A program made the translations under genes and the position numbers. DNA of 64,000 nucleotides. Origin: Candidatus Peregrinibacteria bacterium CG11_big_fil_rev_8_21_14_0_20_49_14. GTDB lineage: Bacteria > Patescibacteriota > Gracilibacteria > Peribacterales > Peribacteraceae. Each line of letters opens with the position of its first letter. Positions within the stretch are counted from its first letter, which is position 1. Below, one piece after another: positions 15,956 through 24,810 of this stretch. The notes beneath the pieces are model-generated. The model was given only the letters and a program-made list of their open reading frames with translations. It ran no database searches and was not told the origin of the DNA. The stretch is taken from contig PCVP01000014.1 of assembly GCA_002787035.1 (NCBI GenBank), forward strand, positions 1-64,000, in the 5' to 3' direction.

Positions 15956-17188
15956 GTGACTCCTCGCATAGCCGTCCTCTCATTTCCGGGCAATAACTGT
16001 GAAGTTGAATCCATTCGATCCGTTCGAAGAGCGGGCATGCAGCCCGTGTTCTTCCGTTGGAACGACGACAGAGCCAAACTCAAAGATATCGACGGGTATT
16101 TCATTCCCGGGGGATTCAGTTATGAAGACAGAGGACGAGCGGGCATGGTAGCGGCAAGAGACCCCCTGATGAACTTCATTCGCAGCGAAGCCGCCGCCGG
16201 AAAACCTGTCATAGGAAACTGCAACGGCGCTCAGATTCTTGTGGAGAGCGGTCTTATTCCCTTGGCAGACAAGCTCCATATGTGTCTTGCCAGAAATGTG
16301 GTGAACGGTGATGCGGTGGGATTTTTAAGCGAGTGGGTTCACATTACTCCGACATGCGAAAGAGACCGTTGTGTCACTTCCGACTGGAGCGGTGTGATGG
16401 CCATGCCCATTGCTCACGGTGAAGGCCGTTTTACCACCAAAGATTCGGGACTTCTGGAGGAGCTTGGCAACAACGGTCAGATAGCATTTTCGTACTGCGA
16501 TGAGAACGGAAACGTTTCGGAAGCCGAAGAAGTCACACCCAACGGGTCCGCGCTTGGCATAGCGGGACTTTGTAATCCTGCGGGAAACGTTGTTGCACTT
16601 ATGCCTCACCCCGAACGTACCCATGGCGGAGATGAGTATTTCGCGTCCATGAAACGATGGATTGAGCAAAAAGAGAAGAAATCTTTCCGAGATGTGCAGG
16701 TACCTGGAATTGAGTTTGATCTTGCGGATAAGAATCAGTCCGCCGTAGAAATTTTCATAGACACACTCATCGTAAACAACGAAGAACGTACCGTCGAGCA
16801 GGCAGCCAAACGCATCGTTCCTTCCATTCAATTAAAGCAACTAAGTTACATTGCTCCTCCCGCAGGCAAAAAACCCGCAGACATACTTGGGAACATTTCG
16901 CTGTTTAACCCCAACAAAGAAGTGGCGTACATCCGTAAAAACGGAACGATGTACAAGTGGAACAGCGATACGAAAAAAGAGGAGTCTGTGTCGGATTCTC
17001 CGCTTACGCATGGCACGGTGCTCCTGCGCAGAGAAGAACCGGATACCGGAGCAAATGCACTCGGGAAGGGTAGTGAGACAGGTATTTGTTATGTGTGCGG
17101 CAATATATCTCTCGAAGATCTCTCGAGGCGTTCGGTGTTGGAAGTATTTGCAAACCCGCACTCCGCAACTTTGCAGAGACTCTCATAA
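15956..17188 (+). CDS. purQ: PurQ-like glutamine amidotransferase with novel C-terminal extension
   Basis: Residues 1-245 match the glutaminase subunit of phosphoribosylformylglycinamidine synthase, which supplies ammonia for step 4 of purine synthesis. The start IAVLSFPGNNCE, the nucleophile motif GNCNGAQILVESG and the catalytic His-Glu in MPHPERTHGGDEYF are intact. Residues 250-410 are an extension absent from ordinary PurQ (about 230 aa). It contains VEIFIDTLIVNNEERTVEQA, which could be PurS-like, and otherwise matches nothing I know. No purL or purS is in this window; purA is at 60.9 kb. The start is GTG 15956, with TAGCAT 6 nt upstream. The stop overlaps the next ATG. Confidence 0.85.
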   Translation: MTPRIAVLSFPGNNCEVESIRSVRRAGMQPVFFRWNDDRAKLKDIDGYFIPGGFSYEDRGRAGMVAARDPLMNFIRSEAAAGKPVIGNCNGAQILVESGLIPLADKLHMCLARNVVNGDAVGFLSEWVHITPTCERDRCVTSDWSGVMAMPIAHGEGRFTTKDSGLLEELGNNGQIAFSYCDENGNVSEAEEVTPNGSALGIAGLCNPAGNVVALMPHPERTHGGDEYFASMKRWIEQKEKKSFRDVQVPGIEFDLADKNQSAVEIFIDTLIVNNEERTVEQAAKRIVPSIQLKQLSYIAPPAGKKPADILGNISLFNPNKEVAYIRKNGTMYKWNSDTKKEESVSDSPLTHGTVLLRREEPDTGANALGKGSETGICYVCGNISLEDLSRRSVLEVFANPHSATLQRLS

Positions 17189-17661
17189 TGGAACGTCGCA
17201 TAGTCCTCCTGGCTCACAACATTCGTTCTCTTTGGAACGTCGGTTCCTTTTTTCGTACGGCAGATGCATTTTCTGTGGAGAAGATTTTTCTCACGGGTTA
17301 CACAGGCACTCCTCCGAGACGGGAAATATCCAAAACGGCATTGGGGGCGGATGAGTGGGTGCCGTGGGAGTTCCAAAAAGACCCTGTTTCCGTCATAAAC
17401 TCCCTGAGAGAAGAAGGGTACTCGATTGTGGCGTTGGAACAGACGGAAAAAGCAACCGATGTCACTGTCTATCAAGGAAAAGAAAAGATCTGCCTGCTTG
17501 TAGGCCACGAAGTGACGGGAGTTCCAAAAGAGCTTCTTACCTTCAGTGACGATCACATTCACATTCCCATGTGTGGAAAAAAGGAGTCACTGAACGTCAG
17601 TGTCGCCGCAGGAATTGCTCTGCACTGCCTTACGAATCCTTATCCTTCCCCTGCAAAATAG
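17188..17661 (+). CDS. SpoU/TrmH-family RNA methyltransferase
   Basis: This is a 157-residue SPOUT-class methyltransferase, probably acting on 2'-O-ribose of tRNA or rRNA. All three SpoU motifs are present: NIRSLWNVGSFFRTADAF (motif 1), LLVGHEVTGVPKELL (motif 2) and IHIPMCGKKESLNVSVAAGIAL (motif 3). It lacks an N-terminal RNA-binding domain, as in minimal TrmL-like enzymes. ATG 17188 overlaps the purQ stop (TAATG); the longer ORF from 17086 lies inside purQ. The target nucleotide cannot be read from sequence. Confidence 0.9.
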   Translation: MERRIVLLAHNIRSLWNVGSFFRTADAFSVEKIFLTGYTGTPPRREISKTALGADEWVPWEFQKDPVSVINSLREEGYSIVALEQTEKATDVTVYQGKEKICLLVGHEVTGVPKELLTFSDDHIHIPMCGKKESLNVSVAAGIALHCLTNPYPSPAK

Positions 17662-17950
17662 CGTTCGCACTCGTAATAAATTCATCCAACAGACCTGCGA
17701 TGGCGGGATCTTTTGCGGCATCTGCGTATCGCTCCAGTCCCTGCTCCCATCTTTCACGCGCTCTGTCCATACCATCCAGTCGAGTACCTGATGGGTATAA
17801 TAAATTTGCAGCTTGCACAAAAAATGCACGCAGCGTTTCGTTTGAAGCTAACACTTCTCCCATAACAGATGCTCTTTGCTGCATCCTTTCTTTCAATGAC
17901 TGTGGCTGGGGTGTTTCGTCAGGAACAGTACTCACACTAACAACGTACAT
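17630..17950 (-). CDS. Hypothetical small helical protein
   Basis: This 106-residue soluble protein is unrecognised. It is predicted helical, with segments such as SLKERMQQRASVMGEVLAS and MDRARERWEQGLERYADAAK. Its 3' end overlaps the methyltransferase gene by 32 bp on the opposite strand. It lies 35 nt downstream of clpB in the same direction and could be transcribed with it. Confidence 0.6.
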   Translation of the reverse strand: MYVVSVSTVPDETPQPQSLKERMQQRASVMGEVLASNETLRAFFVQAANLLYPSGTRLDGMDRARERWEQGLERYADAAKDPAIAGLLDEFITSANAILQGKDKDS

Positions 17951-17985
17951 TATATAGAAAGACTGTCAATATTCTTCAACAAGAA

Positions 17986-20583
17986 TTATGCCTTCGTTAC
18001 AATGGTCTTGCCGTCTATATAATCCACATTCACGGAAGAACCTTCCGGAATCTTTCCTTCGATGATTTGTAACGACAGATCATCGAGCAGTTCGTTTTGC
18101 AGTAGCCTTTTAAGAGGTCTCGCACCGAATGCGGGGTCGAATCCTTCGGCCGCAAAGTGATCTTTCGCCGCATCCGTAACTGTTATGCGAATATCTTTAT
18201 TTTGCAGTCTCTGCTCTATGTGCTTCAGTTGCAATTCCACGATGGTTCGAATGTCATCTTTTGTCAGAGCATCGAACAGAACGATGTCGTCTATTCTGTT
18301 TAAAAACTCAGGACGGAAATAACTCTTGAGTATTTTCTGCACTTCACCTTCCGGCGAAAATACCGATGAAAGTATGGCACTTTCATCTTTCTTTTTCTCT
18401 TCGGCAAATTGAAGCAGTACGTCGCTTCCAAGATTACTTGTCATAATGATGACCGTATTTGCGAAGTTCACGGTTCTACCCTTGGCATCGGTAAGTCTGC
18501 CGTCATCCAATACTTGGAGAAGAATATTAAATACTTCGGGGTGGGCTTTCTCTATTTCATCCAGCAGTATGACCGTATACGGATGTCTTCGTACCGCCTC
18601 GGTAAGCTGCCCTCCTTCCTCGTAACCTACGTAACCCGGAGGAGAACCCACCAGCCTTGCGACGGAATGTTTCTCCGAGTACTCGGACATATCTATCCGC
18701 GTTATCATTTTCTCGTCATTGAATAGGAACTGCGCGAGCGACTTTGCCAGTTCCGTTTTACCCACTCCTGTGGGCCCAAGAAAGAGGAAAGACCCTATGG
18801 GCTTTCCCTCCTCCTGTATGCCGGCTCTCGAGCGGCGCACAGCCTTGGAAACGGCTCCAATTGCTCGTTTTTGGCCAACCACTCGTTTTCCAAGCTCTTC
18901 TTCCATATGTGAGAGGCGCATTGTTTCTTCTGTCATGAGTCGTGACACAGGAATACCTGTCCAACGTGCGACAACCTGAGCAATGTGCTCTTCCGTTACC
19001 TCCTCATGCAATAGCGGGTTTCCTTTTTGAATCTTCGTAAGTTCTTTTTGCGCTTCCCCTATCTTTTTTTCCAAATCCGGAACGGATCCGTATCGTATTT
19101 CTGCAACTTTTTGCAGATCTCCGTTTCGCTCCGCCTGTTCCGCCTCCGCCTTCAGAGCATCTATTTCTTTTCCCGATTCTTTTATGACATCGATGACTTT
19201 CTTTTCGTTTCTCCAACGAATGTCTATCTCTTTCTGCTTTTCACTTAATTCTGCAAGTTCTTTCTCTATTTCTTTCAAACGTTTTTTTGAGGCATCGTCT
19301 TTCTCTTTTTTCAGGGCAGCTTTTTCCACTTCCAACTGACGAATGTGCCTGTCGAGTCTGTCGAGCTCAGTCGGTTTACTGTGTAATTCGATTCGCAATA
19401 CGGATGCCGCTTCATCCATAAGGTCAATGGCTTTGTCAGGCAAAAAACGATCTGAAATGTAGCGATCCGACAGATGCACCGCAGCTACGACGGCGTTATC
19501 TTGAATGCGTACTCCATGGTGAACTTCATACTTCTCTTTGATTCCTCGCAGAATGGAAACAGCATCCTTGAGAGACGGAGGTTCCACCATCACAGGCTGA
19601 AATCGCCTCTCTAAAGCGGCGTCTTTTTCAATATATTTTCTGTATTCGGAAAGAGTCGTTGCTCCGACAGTGCGTATCGCACCTCTTGCCAATGCTGGCT
19701 TAAGCAAATTACCGGCGTCCATGGAGCCTTCCGCCGCTCCCGCACCCACAATGGTGTGCAATTCATCTATGAATAAAATCACGTCACCCTTGGATTCTTC
19801 CACCTCTTTCAACAGTGCTTTGAGTCGGTCTTCGAATTCTCCTCTGTATTTCGTTCCTGCCACCAGTGCACCGAGATCCAATGCCAAAACTTTTTTCTGC
19901 AGCAACGGGTCGGGGACGTCTTTGTCCACAATTTTCTTCGCCAATCCTTCTACGATTGCCGTTTTACCCGTGCCGGGCTCACCGACCAGGACGGGATTGT
20001 TTTTCGTTCGCCTCGAAAGAATTTGCATCACCCTGCGAATTTCTTCATCTCTGCCTATGACGGGATCTATTTTTCCGTCGCGTGCGAGCTGTGTGAAATC
20101 TTGTGTGTATTTTTCCAATACTTGATATTTGGATTCCGGGTCTTTGTCCGTCACGCGGGCACTGCCTCGCAATTCTTTCAGAACATTCAGAATATCTTTC
20201 TTTTGCAGCGAAACAATTCGTTCCAATTCTTTCGAGTCTACGAGAGCAAGAAAAAGATGCTCGGTGGAGATATACTCGTCTTTCAATTTTCCCGCCTCTG
20301 TCTCGGCTGCGTCCATGACCTTTTTGAGCTCCGGAGATATGTACGGTTGTGTTCCTCCCGAAACGGTCGGAAAAGCTGCCACTTCTTTCTTCAGTTTTTC
20401 TGTAAGCACCTCCACGTCCACTTCAATTTTTCGCAGCAAAGTGGGAATAAGACCCTCACTTTGTTGGAGGAGTACAAGCAGCAAATGCTGAGGCATGAGC
20501 GCCTGTTGCTTCATTTTTCCTGCAAGTTCAATTGTCCCTTGCACTGCTTCTGTGGCCTTTGTTGTGTAATTTTCCAAATTCAT
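17986..20583 (-). CDS. clpB: ATP-dependent disaggregase ClpB
   Basis: ClpB is a hexameric AAA+ chaperone that extracts proteins from aggregates together with DnaK. It has an N-terminal Clp_N double repeat (1-145), AAA1 with Walker A GEPGTGKT (about 205) and [12 protein letters not shown], a long coiled-coil middle domain (about 400-530) that is diagnostic of ClpB over ClpA/C, AAA2 with GPTGVGKT (about 605), pore loop [15 protein letters not shown], and a C-terminal D2-small domain. Length 865 is typical. Its promoter is overlapped by a perfect CIRCE operator, so it is probably HrcA-repressed. No Shine-Dalgarno is visible in the short leader. Confidence 0.98.
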   Translation of the reverse strand: MNLENYTTKATEAVQGTIELAGKMKQQALMPQHLLLVLLQQSEGLIPTLLRKIEVDVEVLTEKLKKEVAAFPTVSGGTQPYISPELKKVMDAAETEAGKLKDEYISTEHLFLALVDSKELERIVSLQKKDILNVLKELRGSARVTDKDPESKYQVLEKYTQDFTQLARDGKIDPVIGRDEEIRRVMQILSRRTKNNPVLVGEPGTGKTAIVEGLAKKIVDKDVPDPLLQKKVLALDLGALVAGTKYRGEFEDRLKALLKEVEESKGDVILFIDELHTIVGAGAAEGSMDAGNLLKPALARGAIRTVGATTLSEYRKYIEKDAALERRFQPVMVEPPSLKDAVSILRGIKEKYEVHHGVRIQDNAVVAAVHLSDRYISDRFLPDKAIDLMDEAASVLRIELHSKPTELDRLDRHIRQLEVEKAALKKEKDDASKKRLKEIEKELAELSEKQKEIDIRWRNEKKVIDVIKESGKEIDALKAEAEQAERNGDLQKVAEIRYGSVPDLEKKIGEAQKELTKIQKGNPLLHEEVTEEHIAQVVARWTGIPVSRLMTEETMRLSHMEEELGKRVVGQKRAIGAVSKAVRRSRAGIQEEGKPIGSFLFLGPTGVGKTELAKSLAQFLFNDEKMITRIDMSEYSEKHSVARLVGSPPGYVGYEEGGQLTEAVRRHPYTVILLDEIEKAHPEVFNILLQVLDDGRLTDAKGRTVNFANTVIIMTSNLGSDVLLQFAEEKKKDESAILSSVFSPEGEVQKILKSYFRPEFLNRIDDIVLFDALTKDDIRTIVELQLKHIEQRLQNKDIRITVTDAAKDHFAAEGFDPAFGARPLKRLLQNELLDDLSLQIIEGKIPEGSSVNVDYIDGKTIVTKA

Positions 20584-20593
20584 AGTATAAAAA

Positions 20594-20620
20594 TTAGCAC
20601 TCCATATTATAGAGTGCTAA
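20594..20620. promoter_or_regulatory. CIRCE operator of clpB
   Basis: The sequence is exactly TTAGCACTC-N9-GAGTGCTAA, the consensus HrcA-binding site. The spacer and left arm overlap the clpB -10 box. Confidence 0.95.
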
Positions 20621-20633
20621 TTGGTTCAGTCAA
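20606..20633 (-). promoter_or_regulatory. clpB promoter
   Basis: On the minus strand TTGACT (20633-20628) and a perfect TATAAT (20611-20606) are separated by 16 nt. The -10 box lies inside the CIRCE spacer, so repressor binding would block RNA polymerase. Confidence 0.85.
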
Positions 20634-20655
20634 TACTTCCGAAGGAGAAAATATC

Positions 20656-21855
20656 TTACCGGACCTTCTTAAATTTCTGATATTCGGTGTATCCGACAGA
20701 TCCGAACATCATCAGAGTTACTATTAGAGAAAGAAGATGACCGATGAAAGGAATAAGATCTACGATACGTATAAGAAGGTACATACCTACGCTCAGTACG
20801 TAGAAAATTCCCGTGTTCCATTTCTTGTCGTAATGAATTTGTAGCCACTTGGTAAGAAGTATTGCAGTAAAAGCTCTTGCAAACACCATGCTAAATACGT
20901 ACAGCACTCCAATAAACAGTGCGATAGGAATTCCAATGACACTCAACAGGAAAAAGAACGCTATGAAAGGTGTGACTATAATGTAGAGCAGTCCGTACCA
21001 AAAACTCACTCCCGGTGCCCGCTGCAGTCTTTTTGCCGCATCGGTGAAGTACGTTTTTGTCAGGAGAATAAGTAGCAGTATAACCAGTGATGCGGAGAGC
21101 AATGCGTAACCGGCAATTGCCATGACACCTGCTGCAAAAACTTGTGCGGCTCCTTTCTTCAGGTCATCCATTGCCTGAAAAGAAAGAGATTCGTCGTACT
21201 CAGCTTTGCCTTGGACGGAAGCTCCTGCGAAGTAGTACTGACCTTGGGGCTGCCAGTAGTGCACATCTTGCTGGAATTGTGCGGTATTGCTGATATGGAG
21301 ATCTTTTGACGAGAGAATGGAATTTCCGCCCACCTCTGCGGAGAAGCGCAGAGAGTCAGCCCGAATATCCACATTCCCGCCTATTGTGCCACTGACTTTT
21401 ACGGATCCTGCGCGAACGTAGAGGTCTCCTTCTATAGTTCCATCCAATACGATGTCTCCTCCGAGTACGTACACGTCTCCTCCTATTGTCGAAGACTCAG
21501 ACACAGTCACTTCTCCTCCGAGTACAATAAGGTCGTCTCCCACATCGGAAGTGATAATGATCTTTCCACCCGCAATACGTGCATCATCTCCCACTGTTTC
21601 ACCGACGGTGATATCTCCTCCTACGAGTGTGAGATCTTCATCCACATTTGCTTTCATCGCCACTTCTCCTCCTGCCAAGTACAAATCTCCGTCTACGGTT
21701 TCTTGCATACTTACCATTCCTCCTGCGGCATAGGTATCGTCATTCAGAGGAATAACGACTGTCAGCTCATCCTCAGTCATAAAAAATGCGGCGTGTGCCG
21801 GCATCGTTACGGAAAATAGAAGAAGCGATAATGAGAGGAGAGAGTACTTTTTCAT
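20656..21855 (-). CDS. Secreted beta-solenoid (bactofilin-like) membrane protein
   Basis: A signal peptide (MKKYSLLSLSLLLFSVTMPAHA) is followed by about 10 short repeats (residues 35-200) of the type GDLYLAGGEV, DDLIVLGGEV and GDVYVLGGDI, expected to form a right-handed beta-solenoid like that of bactofilin-type proteins. A spacer then leads to several transmembrane helices (about 245-390). Unlike cytosolic bactofilins, the solenoid should lie outside the membrane. The ORF from 22011 runs into priA; ATG 21855 with the signal peptide is preferred (399 aa). The function is unknown, possibly an envelope scaffold or shape factor. Confidence 0.75.
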   Translation of the reverse strand: MKKYSLLSLSLLLFSVTMPAHAAFFMTEDELTVVIPLNDDTYAAGGMVSMQETVDGDLYLAGGEVAMKANVDEDLTLVGGDITVGETVGDDARIAGGKIIITSDVGDDLIVLGGEVTVSESSTIGGDVYVLGGDIVLDGTIEGDLYVRAGSVKVSGTIGGNVDIRADSLRFSAEVGGNSILSSKDLHISNTAQFQQDVHYWQPQGQYYFAGASVQGKAEYDESLSFQAMDDLKKGAAQVFAAGVMAIAGYALLSASLVILLLILLTKTYFTDAAKRLQRAPGVSFWYGLLYIIVTPFIAFFFLLSVIGIPIALFIGVLYVFSMVFARAFTAILLTKWLQIHYDKKWNTGIFYVLSVGMYLLIRIVDLIPFIGHLLSLIVTLMMFGSVGYTEYQKFKKVR

Positions 21856-21911
21856 GGAAAATTTGGAATGAGTAGTAAGTACTCTACGAGCAGCGTGTCT
21901 TGTGTGCAAAT

Positions 21912-24035
21912 TCAGATGCACTCCATCGGGTCTATATCTATGACCGCATAGGTTACATCCAGCTTGTCGAGTACACTCTGCGGGTTTGCTCCTCGTAAAA
22001 GAACGTGCCAAATTCTGCCTCCACCAAACAACGTGGGAGCACAGCTTACAGAAACGTTTGCTTTCATAGATTCACTGATTTTTTTTGCAGACTCCGCAAT
22101 ATCTCTCGCATGACTGATTGCATTCATATCTCTACAGATGAGCCTGATCATATGCGTACTTGGTGGGTAGCCGGCGTACTGTCGCAATTTTAATTCGTTA
22201 TCCAAATATTCTTCGGTACGGTGCTCTGCTGCCAGCAGCACTTCGGGTGCTTGCGGGCGAAATGTCTGAATAATCACTTCTCCGTCTTTTGCCCTGCCAC
22301 TTCTGCCCGTGAGCTGAACAAGAAGTTGGAATATCCTTTCACCCGCGCGAAAATGAGGAAGAGAGAGACCCACGTCTGCCAGAAGAACAGCCGCCAACGT
22401 GACATTCGGCAAGTCCAGACCTTTCGCAACCGATTGCGTTCCAAGGAGTATGTCCGCCTGATTCTCTCTCATTTTTTTGAGCAGTAATCGCATTTCTTCG
22501 GGATGCATGAGTGTGTCTTTATCTGCTCGCAAAACTCTGGCCGAAGGAAAACGAGCTGCCAGAATATCTTCTATCCGTTGCGTGCCTGCACCCACTTCTC
22601 GCAGATTTGCGGAGCCGCACTGCGGACAGGTTTCTGGTGCATCTACCACAAGGTTTGTCGTATGGTCTACAAGGCGAGTCTTGCCTCCCGAAGTTCTGTG
22701 CACGGTAAAAGGGAGTTTCGAGTCGGGCGAGACAACTCGTCTCCTGCAATCCATACACAGAAGTGCACTTGCCACTCCTCTTCTGTTTAAAAAAAGTACG
22801 GATTGTTCACCGCGATTGAGCCGTTCTTCTATTGCCATTATGAGCGGCAGGGAAAAAGGATATGAGTTGCCGAATTCTACGGTTGCAAGGTCTATGACTT
22901 TTACATCCGGGAGTTTTTGTTCCAAATACCGCTCGGGCAGTCTGGCGAGGTGATATGCGCCTGTCTTCGCTTTGGACCATGCTTCCAAAGACGGTGTTGC
23001 CGTTCCCATCACAAGTTTTGCGGACGCAAAACCTGCGAGTACTTCCGCCGTTTCTCTCGCATGGTACCTCGGAGTTTGCTCGTTTTTGTACGTCCATTCG
23101 TGTTCTTCATCTATGATAATAAGTCCTAAATTCGGCAGCGGAGAGAACAACGCAGAACGAGATCCTATGACCAAATCTATTACTCCTTCACTTATGGCAC
23201 GCCTTGCTTCTCTTCGTTGGGAAGGAGTCAGTCTGCTGTGCAGGACCGCAATTCGCTCCGTATTCAACAGATCCTGAAATCTGTGAATGGAGTGTTCCGT
23301 CAATAAAATTTCAGGAACGAGAAGTATCGCCGATTGTTGCTTCTCTACAACATCTGCAATGAGTGACGCATAAATTTCCGTTTTTCCGCTTCCGGTTACT
23401 CCGAACAGAAGAGAGGGTCTTTTCTCATGTTGAATGTCATCGCATACTTCCTGCTGAACCCCCGTGAGCGTCGGTCTGTGTACTGTTGCAGCCGGGAACA
23501 CTGTCTCATTTGCTTCGGGCGTAAACTCTTCCACAATGCCTTTCGCTTTGAGAGAAAGAAGTGTCGCATTGGTGCACTGAGATGTTTTCTTCAGTTCTTC
23601 GGCTTCCACCCAATCTTTTCCTGCCAAGCACTCCAACACAGCTAGTTGCCTGGCTCCTCGTACGGATGCGGTTTTGCTCGCAATCGCTCTGTATGCACGT
23701 ATTTCTTTCGGCAGGAATTCTTTCCAGCTTGTCCCGGGCAAAAATACCCGCATAGCCTGCCGCATACTGCAGCGATAGTACCGGGACATCCATCGCAAGG
23801 TATGCACCTGATACGCAGGAAGCAGCGGTTTTTCGCTAAGTGTTTTTACGATACTTTTTACATCAAAATCTTTCTCCGTGTCTTCGATTTTACCCAGGAC
23901 TATTCCTTCCGTTATGGAATTTCGCAGTGGTACCAAAACGGGAGAGCCAATGGGGATATCGCGATCCGTAGAGCCGTACGTCAGTCCACCGCCTATTCCT
24001 GCGGATTTCGACGCTGTGAGGACCGTATACTCCAT
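21912..24035 (-). CDS. priA: Primosomal protein N' (PriA helicase)
   Basis: PriA reloads the replicative helicase at stalled forks. The N-terminal 3'-DNA-binding domain has IGSPVLVPLRNSITEGIVLGKI. The helicase core shows Walker A LLFGVTGSGKTEIYASL, DEEH in LIIIDEEHEWTYKN, GTATPSLEAW, FLNRRGVAS, and GTQSVAKGLDLPNVTL with LTGRSGR. The usual zinc region has eight cysteines. Here only CMDC and CPQC are seen, with the middle pairs replaced by non-Cys residues. At 707 residues it is near normal length (about 730). A weak GGAG sits 4 nt before ATG 24035. Confidence 0.95.
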   Translation of the reverse strand: MEYTVLTASKSAGIGGGLTYGSTDRDIPIGSPVLVPLRNSITEGIVLGKIEDTEKDFDVKSIVKTLSEKPLLPAYQVHTLRWMSRYYRCSMRQAMRVFLPGTSWKEFLPKEIRAYRAIASKTASVRGARQLAVLECLAGKDWVEAEELKKTSQCTNATLLSLKAKGIVEEFTPEANETVFPAATVHRPTLTGVQQEVCDDIQHEKRPSLLFGVTGSGKTEIYASLIADVVEKQQSAILLVPEILLTEHSIHRFQDLLNTERIAVLHSRLTPSQRREARRAISEGVIDLVIGSRSALFSPLPNLGLIIIDEEHEWTYKNEQTPRYHARETAEVLAGFASAKLVMGTATPSLEAWSKAKTGAYHLARLPERYLEQKLPDVKVIDLATVEFGNSYPFSLPLIMAIEERLNRGEQSVLFLNRRGVASALLCMDCRRRVVSPDSKLPFTVHRTSGGKTRLVDHTTNLVVDAPETCPQCGSANLREVGAGTQRIEDILAARFPSARVLRADKDTLMHPEEMRLLLKKMRENQADILLGTQSVAKGLDLPNVTLAAVLLADVGLSLPHFRAGERIFQLLVQLTGRSGRAKDGEVIIQTFRPQAPEVLLAAEHRTEEYLDNELKLRQYAGYPPSTHMIRLICRDMNAISHARDIAESAKKISESMKANVSVSCAPTLFGGGRIWHVLLRGANPQSVLDKLDVTYAVIDIDPMECI

Positions 24036-24115
24036 AGAACTCCATCATGCGGTATTCCAAGAAGAAGAGCCAGATACACTAGCCAGAAATTCAGACTCGT
24101 GTATTATCGGGTGCG

Positions 24116-24135
24116 TCGGGGTGTAGCTCAGTTGG
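24116..24135 (+). repeat. Truncated copy of tRNA-Pro 5' end
   Basis: CGGGGTGTAGCTCAGTTGG is identical to the first 19 nt of tRNA-Pro at 24214, then the sequence diverges. A 14-nt inverted copy of the tRNA D-arm region (GCACTCTAGCCAAC) follows at 24171-24184, and then an oligo-T run. Confidence 0.8.
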
Positions 24136-24213
24136 GTCGAGCGAGAGCGAGCAATATTAAAAAAGTGCGTTGCACTCTAGCCAACGGCGTTTTTTTTACA
24201 TACTATCTCGCAG

Positions 24214-24290
24214 TCGGGGTGTAGCTCAGTTGGCTAGAGTGCGCGGTTTGGGACCGTGAGGTCGGAGGTTCGAGTCCTCTCACCCCGACC
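24214..24290 (+). tRNA. tRNA-Pro (anticodon TGG)
   Basis: The fold has acceptor CGGGGTG/CACCCCG, D-arm GCTC/GAGT, anticodon stem CGCGG/CCGTG with loop TTTGGGA (anticodon TGG), T-arm GGAGG-TTCGAGT-CCTCT, discriminator A and an encoded CCA. Confidence 0.97.
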
Positions 24291-24315
24291 ATACAAGAAA
24301 AGAGCTGTTGTCTGC

Positions 24316-24321
24316 TATAAT
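24316..24321 (+). promoter_or_regulatory. -10 box for leaderless small gene
   Basis: A perfect TATAAT is followed by exactly 6 nt and ATG 24328, within 40 nt of the tRNA-Pro end. No ribosome-binding site exists. Confidence 0.65.
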
Positions 24322-24327
24322 AGGGGC

Positions 24328-24537
24328 ATGATTCTTCGTTTTGCCGCAAAGCTGTTTGGAGGAGTATTGCTGTTTTTACTCGGCCTCACTCTTGTTTTTT
24401 TGGCCTGCAGCACAGACGGATGCAACGGTGTTTCTTCCATCTATAAGTATCTCCTGCATTCTATGATTGCAACAGAGGAGCAGGGGAGTGGCACGACGAT
24501 TCCCCTGGAAACTGAGAAGGACGGTACTGTAAAGTGA
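24328..24537 (+). CDS. Small single-pass membrane protein
   Basis: This 69-residue protein has one hydrophobic helix (FGGVLLFLLGLTLVFLACS) and a short polar tail; the Cys near the helix end might be a lipobox. I do not recognise it. The longer ORF from 24256 begins inside tRNA-Pro and is rejected; the -10 box 6 nt before ATG 24328 fixes the start. The next membrane gene follows within 8 nt. Confidence 0.65.
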   Translation: MILRFAAKLFGGVLLFLLGLTLVFLACSTDGCNGVSSIYKYLLHSMIATEEQGSGTTIPLETEKDGTVK

Positions 24538-24544
24538 GCGATCT

Positions 24545-24805
24545 ATGAACGAGTACTGGTTTAAGCCAAAGCGGTACGGATACGGGTTTTACCCGACTTC
24601 ATGGCAGGGGTGGGTAGCAACGTTTATTTTGCTCATCTTAGTATTGTTGGCCGGTGCGGTGGATGGCGTGTTTGAGGAAGGGGCGACTCTCAAGCAGGTG
24701 GCAAGGTTCATGCTCGATACGTTTTTCATCACATCCATTGCAACCATTATTTTTGAGCGAAAATTAAAAGAGCGCCTCGGCTGGCGTTGGGGGTATAAGC
24801 AATAG
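24545..24805 (+). CDS. Small two-helix membrane protein
   Basis: This 86-residue protein has two transmembrane helices (about 25-42, WVATFILLILVLLAGAV, and about 58-70) and basic ends. It matches no family I can name. It is probably co-transcribed with the preceding 69-residue membrane protein and converges on the 662-residue gene. Confidence 0.7.
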   Translation: MNEYWFKPKRYGYGFYPTSWQGWVATFILLILVLLAGAVDGVFEEGATLKQVARFMLDTFFITSIATIIFERKLKERLGWRWGYKQ

Positions 24806-24810
24806 CTGCG

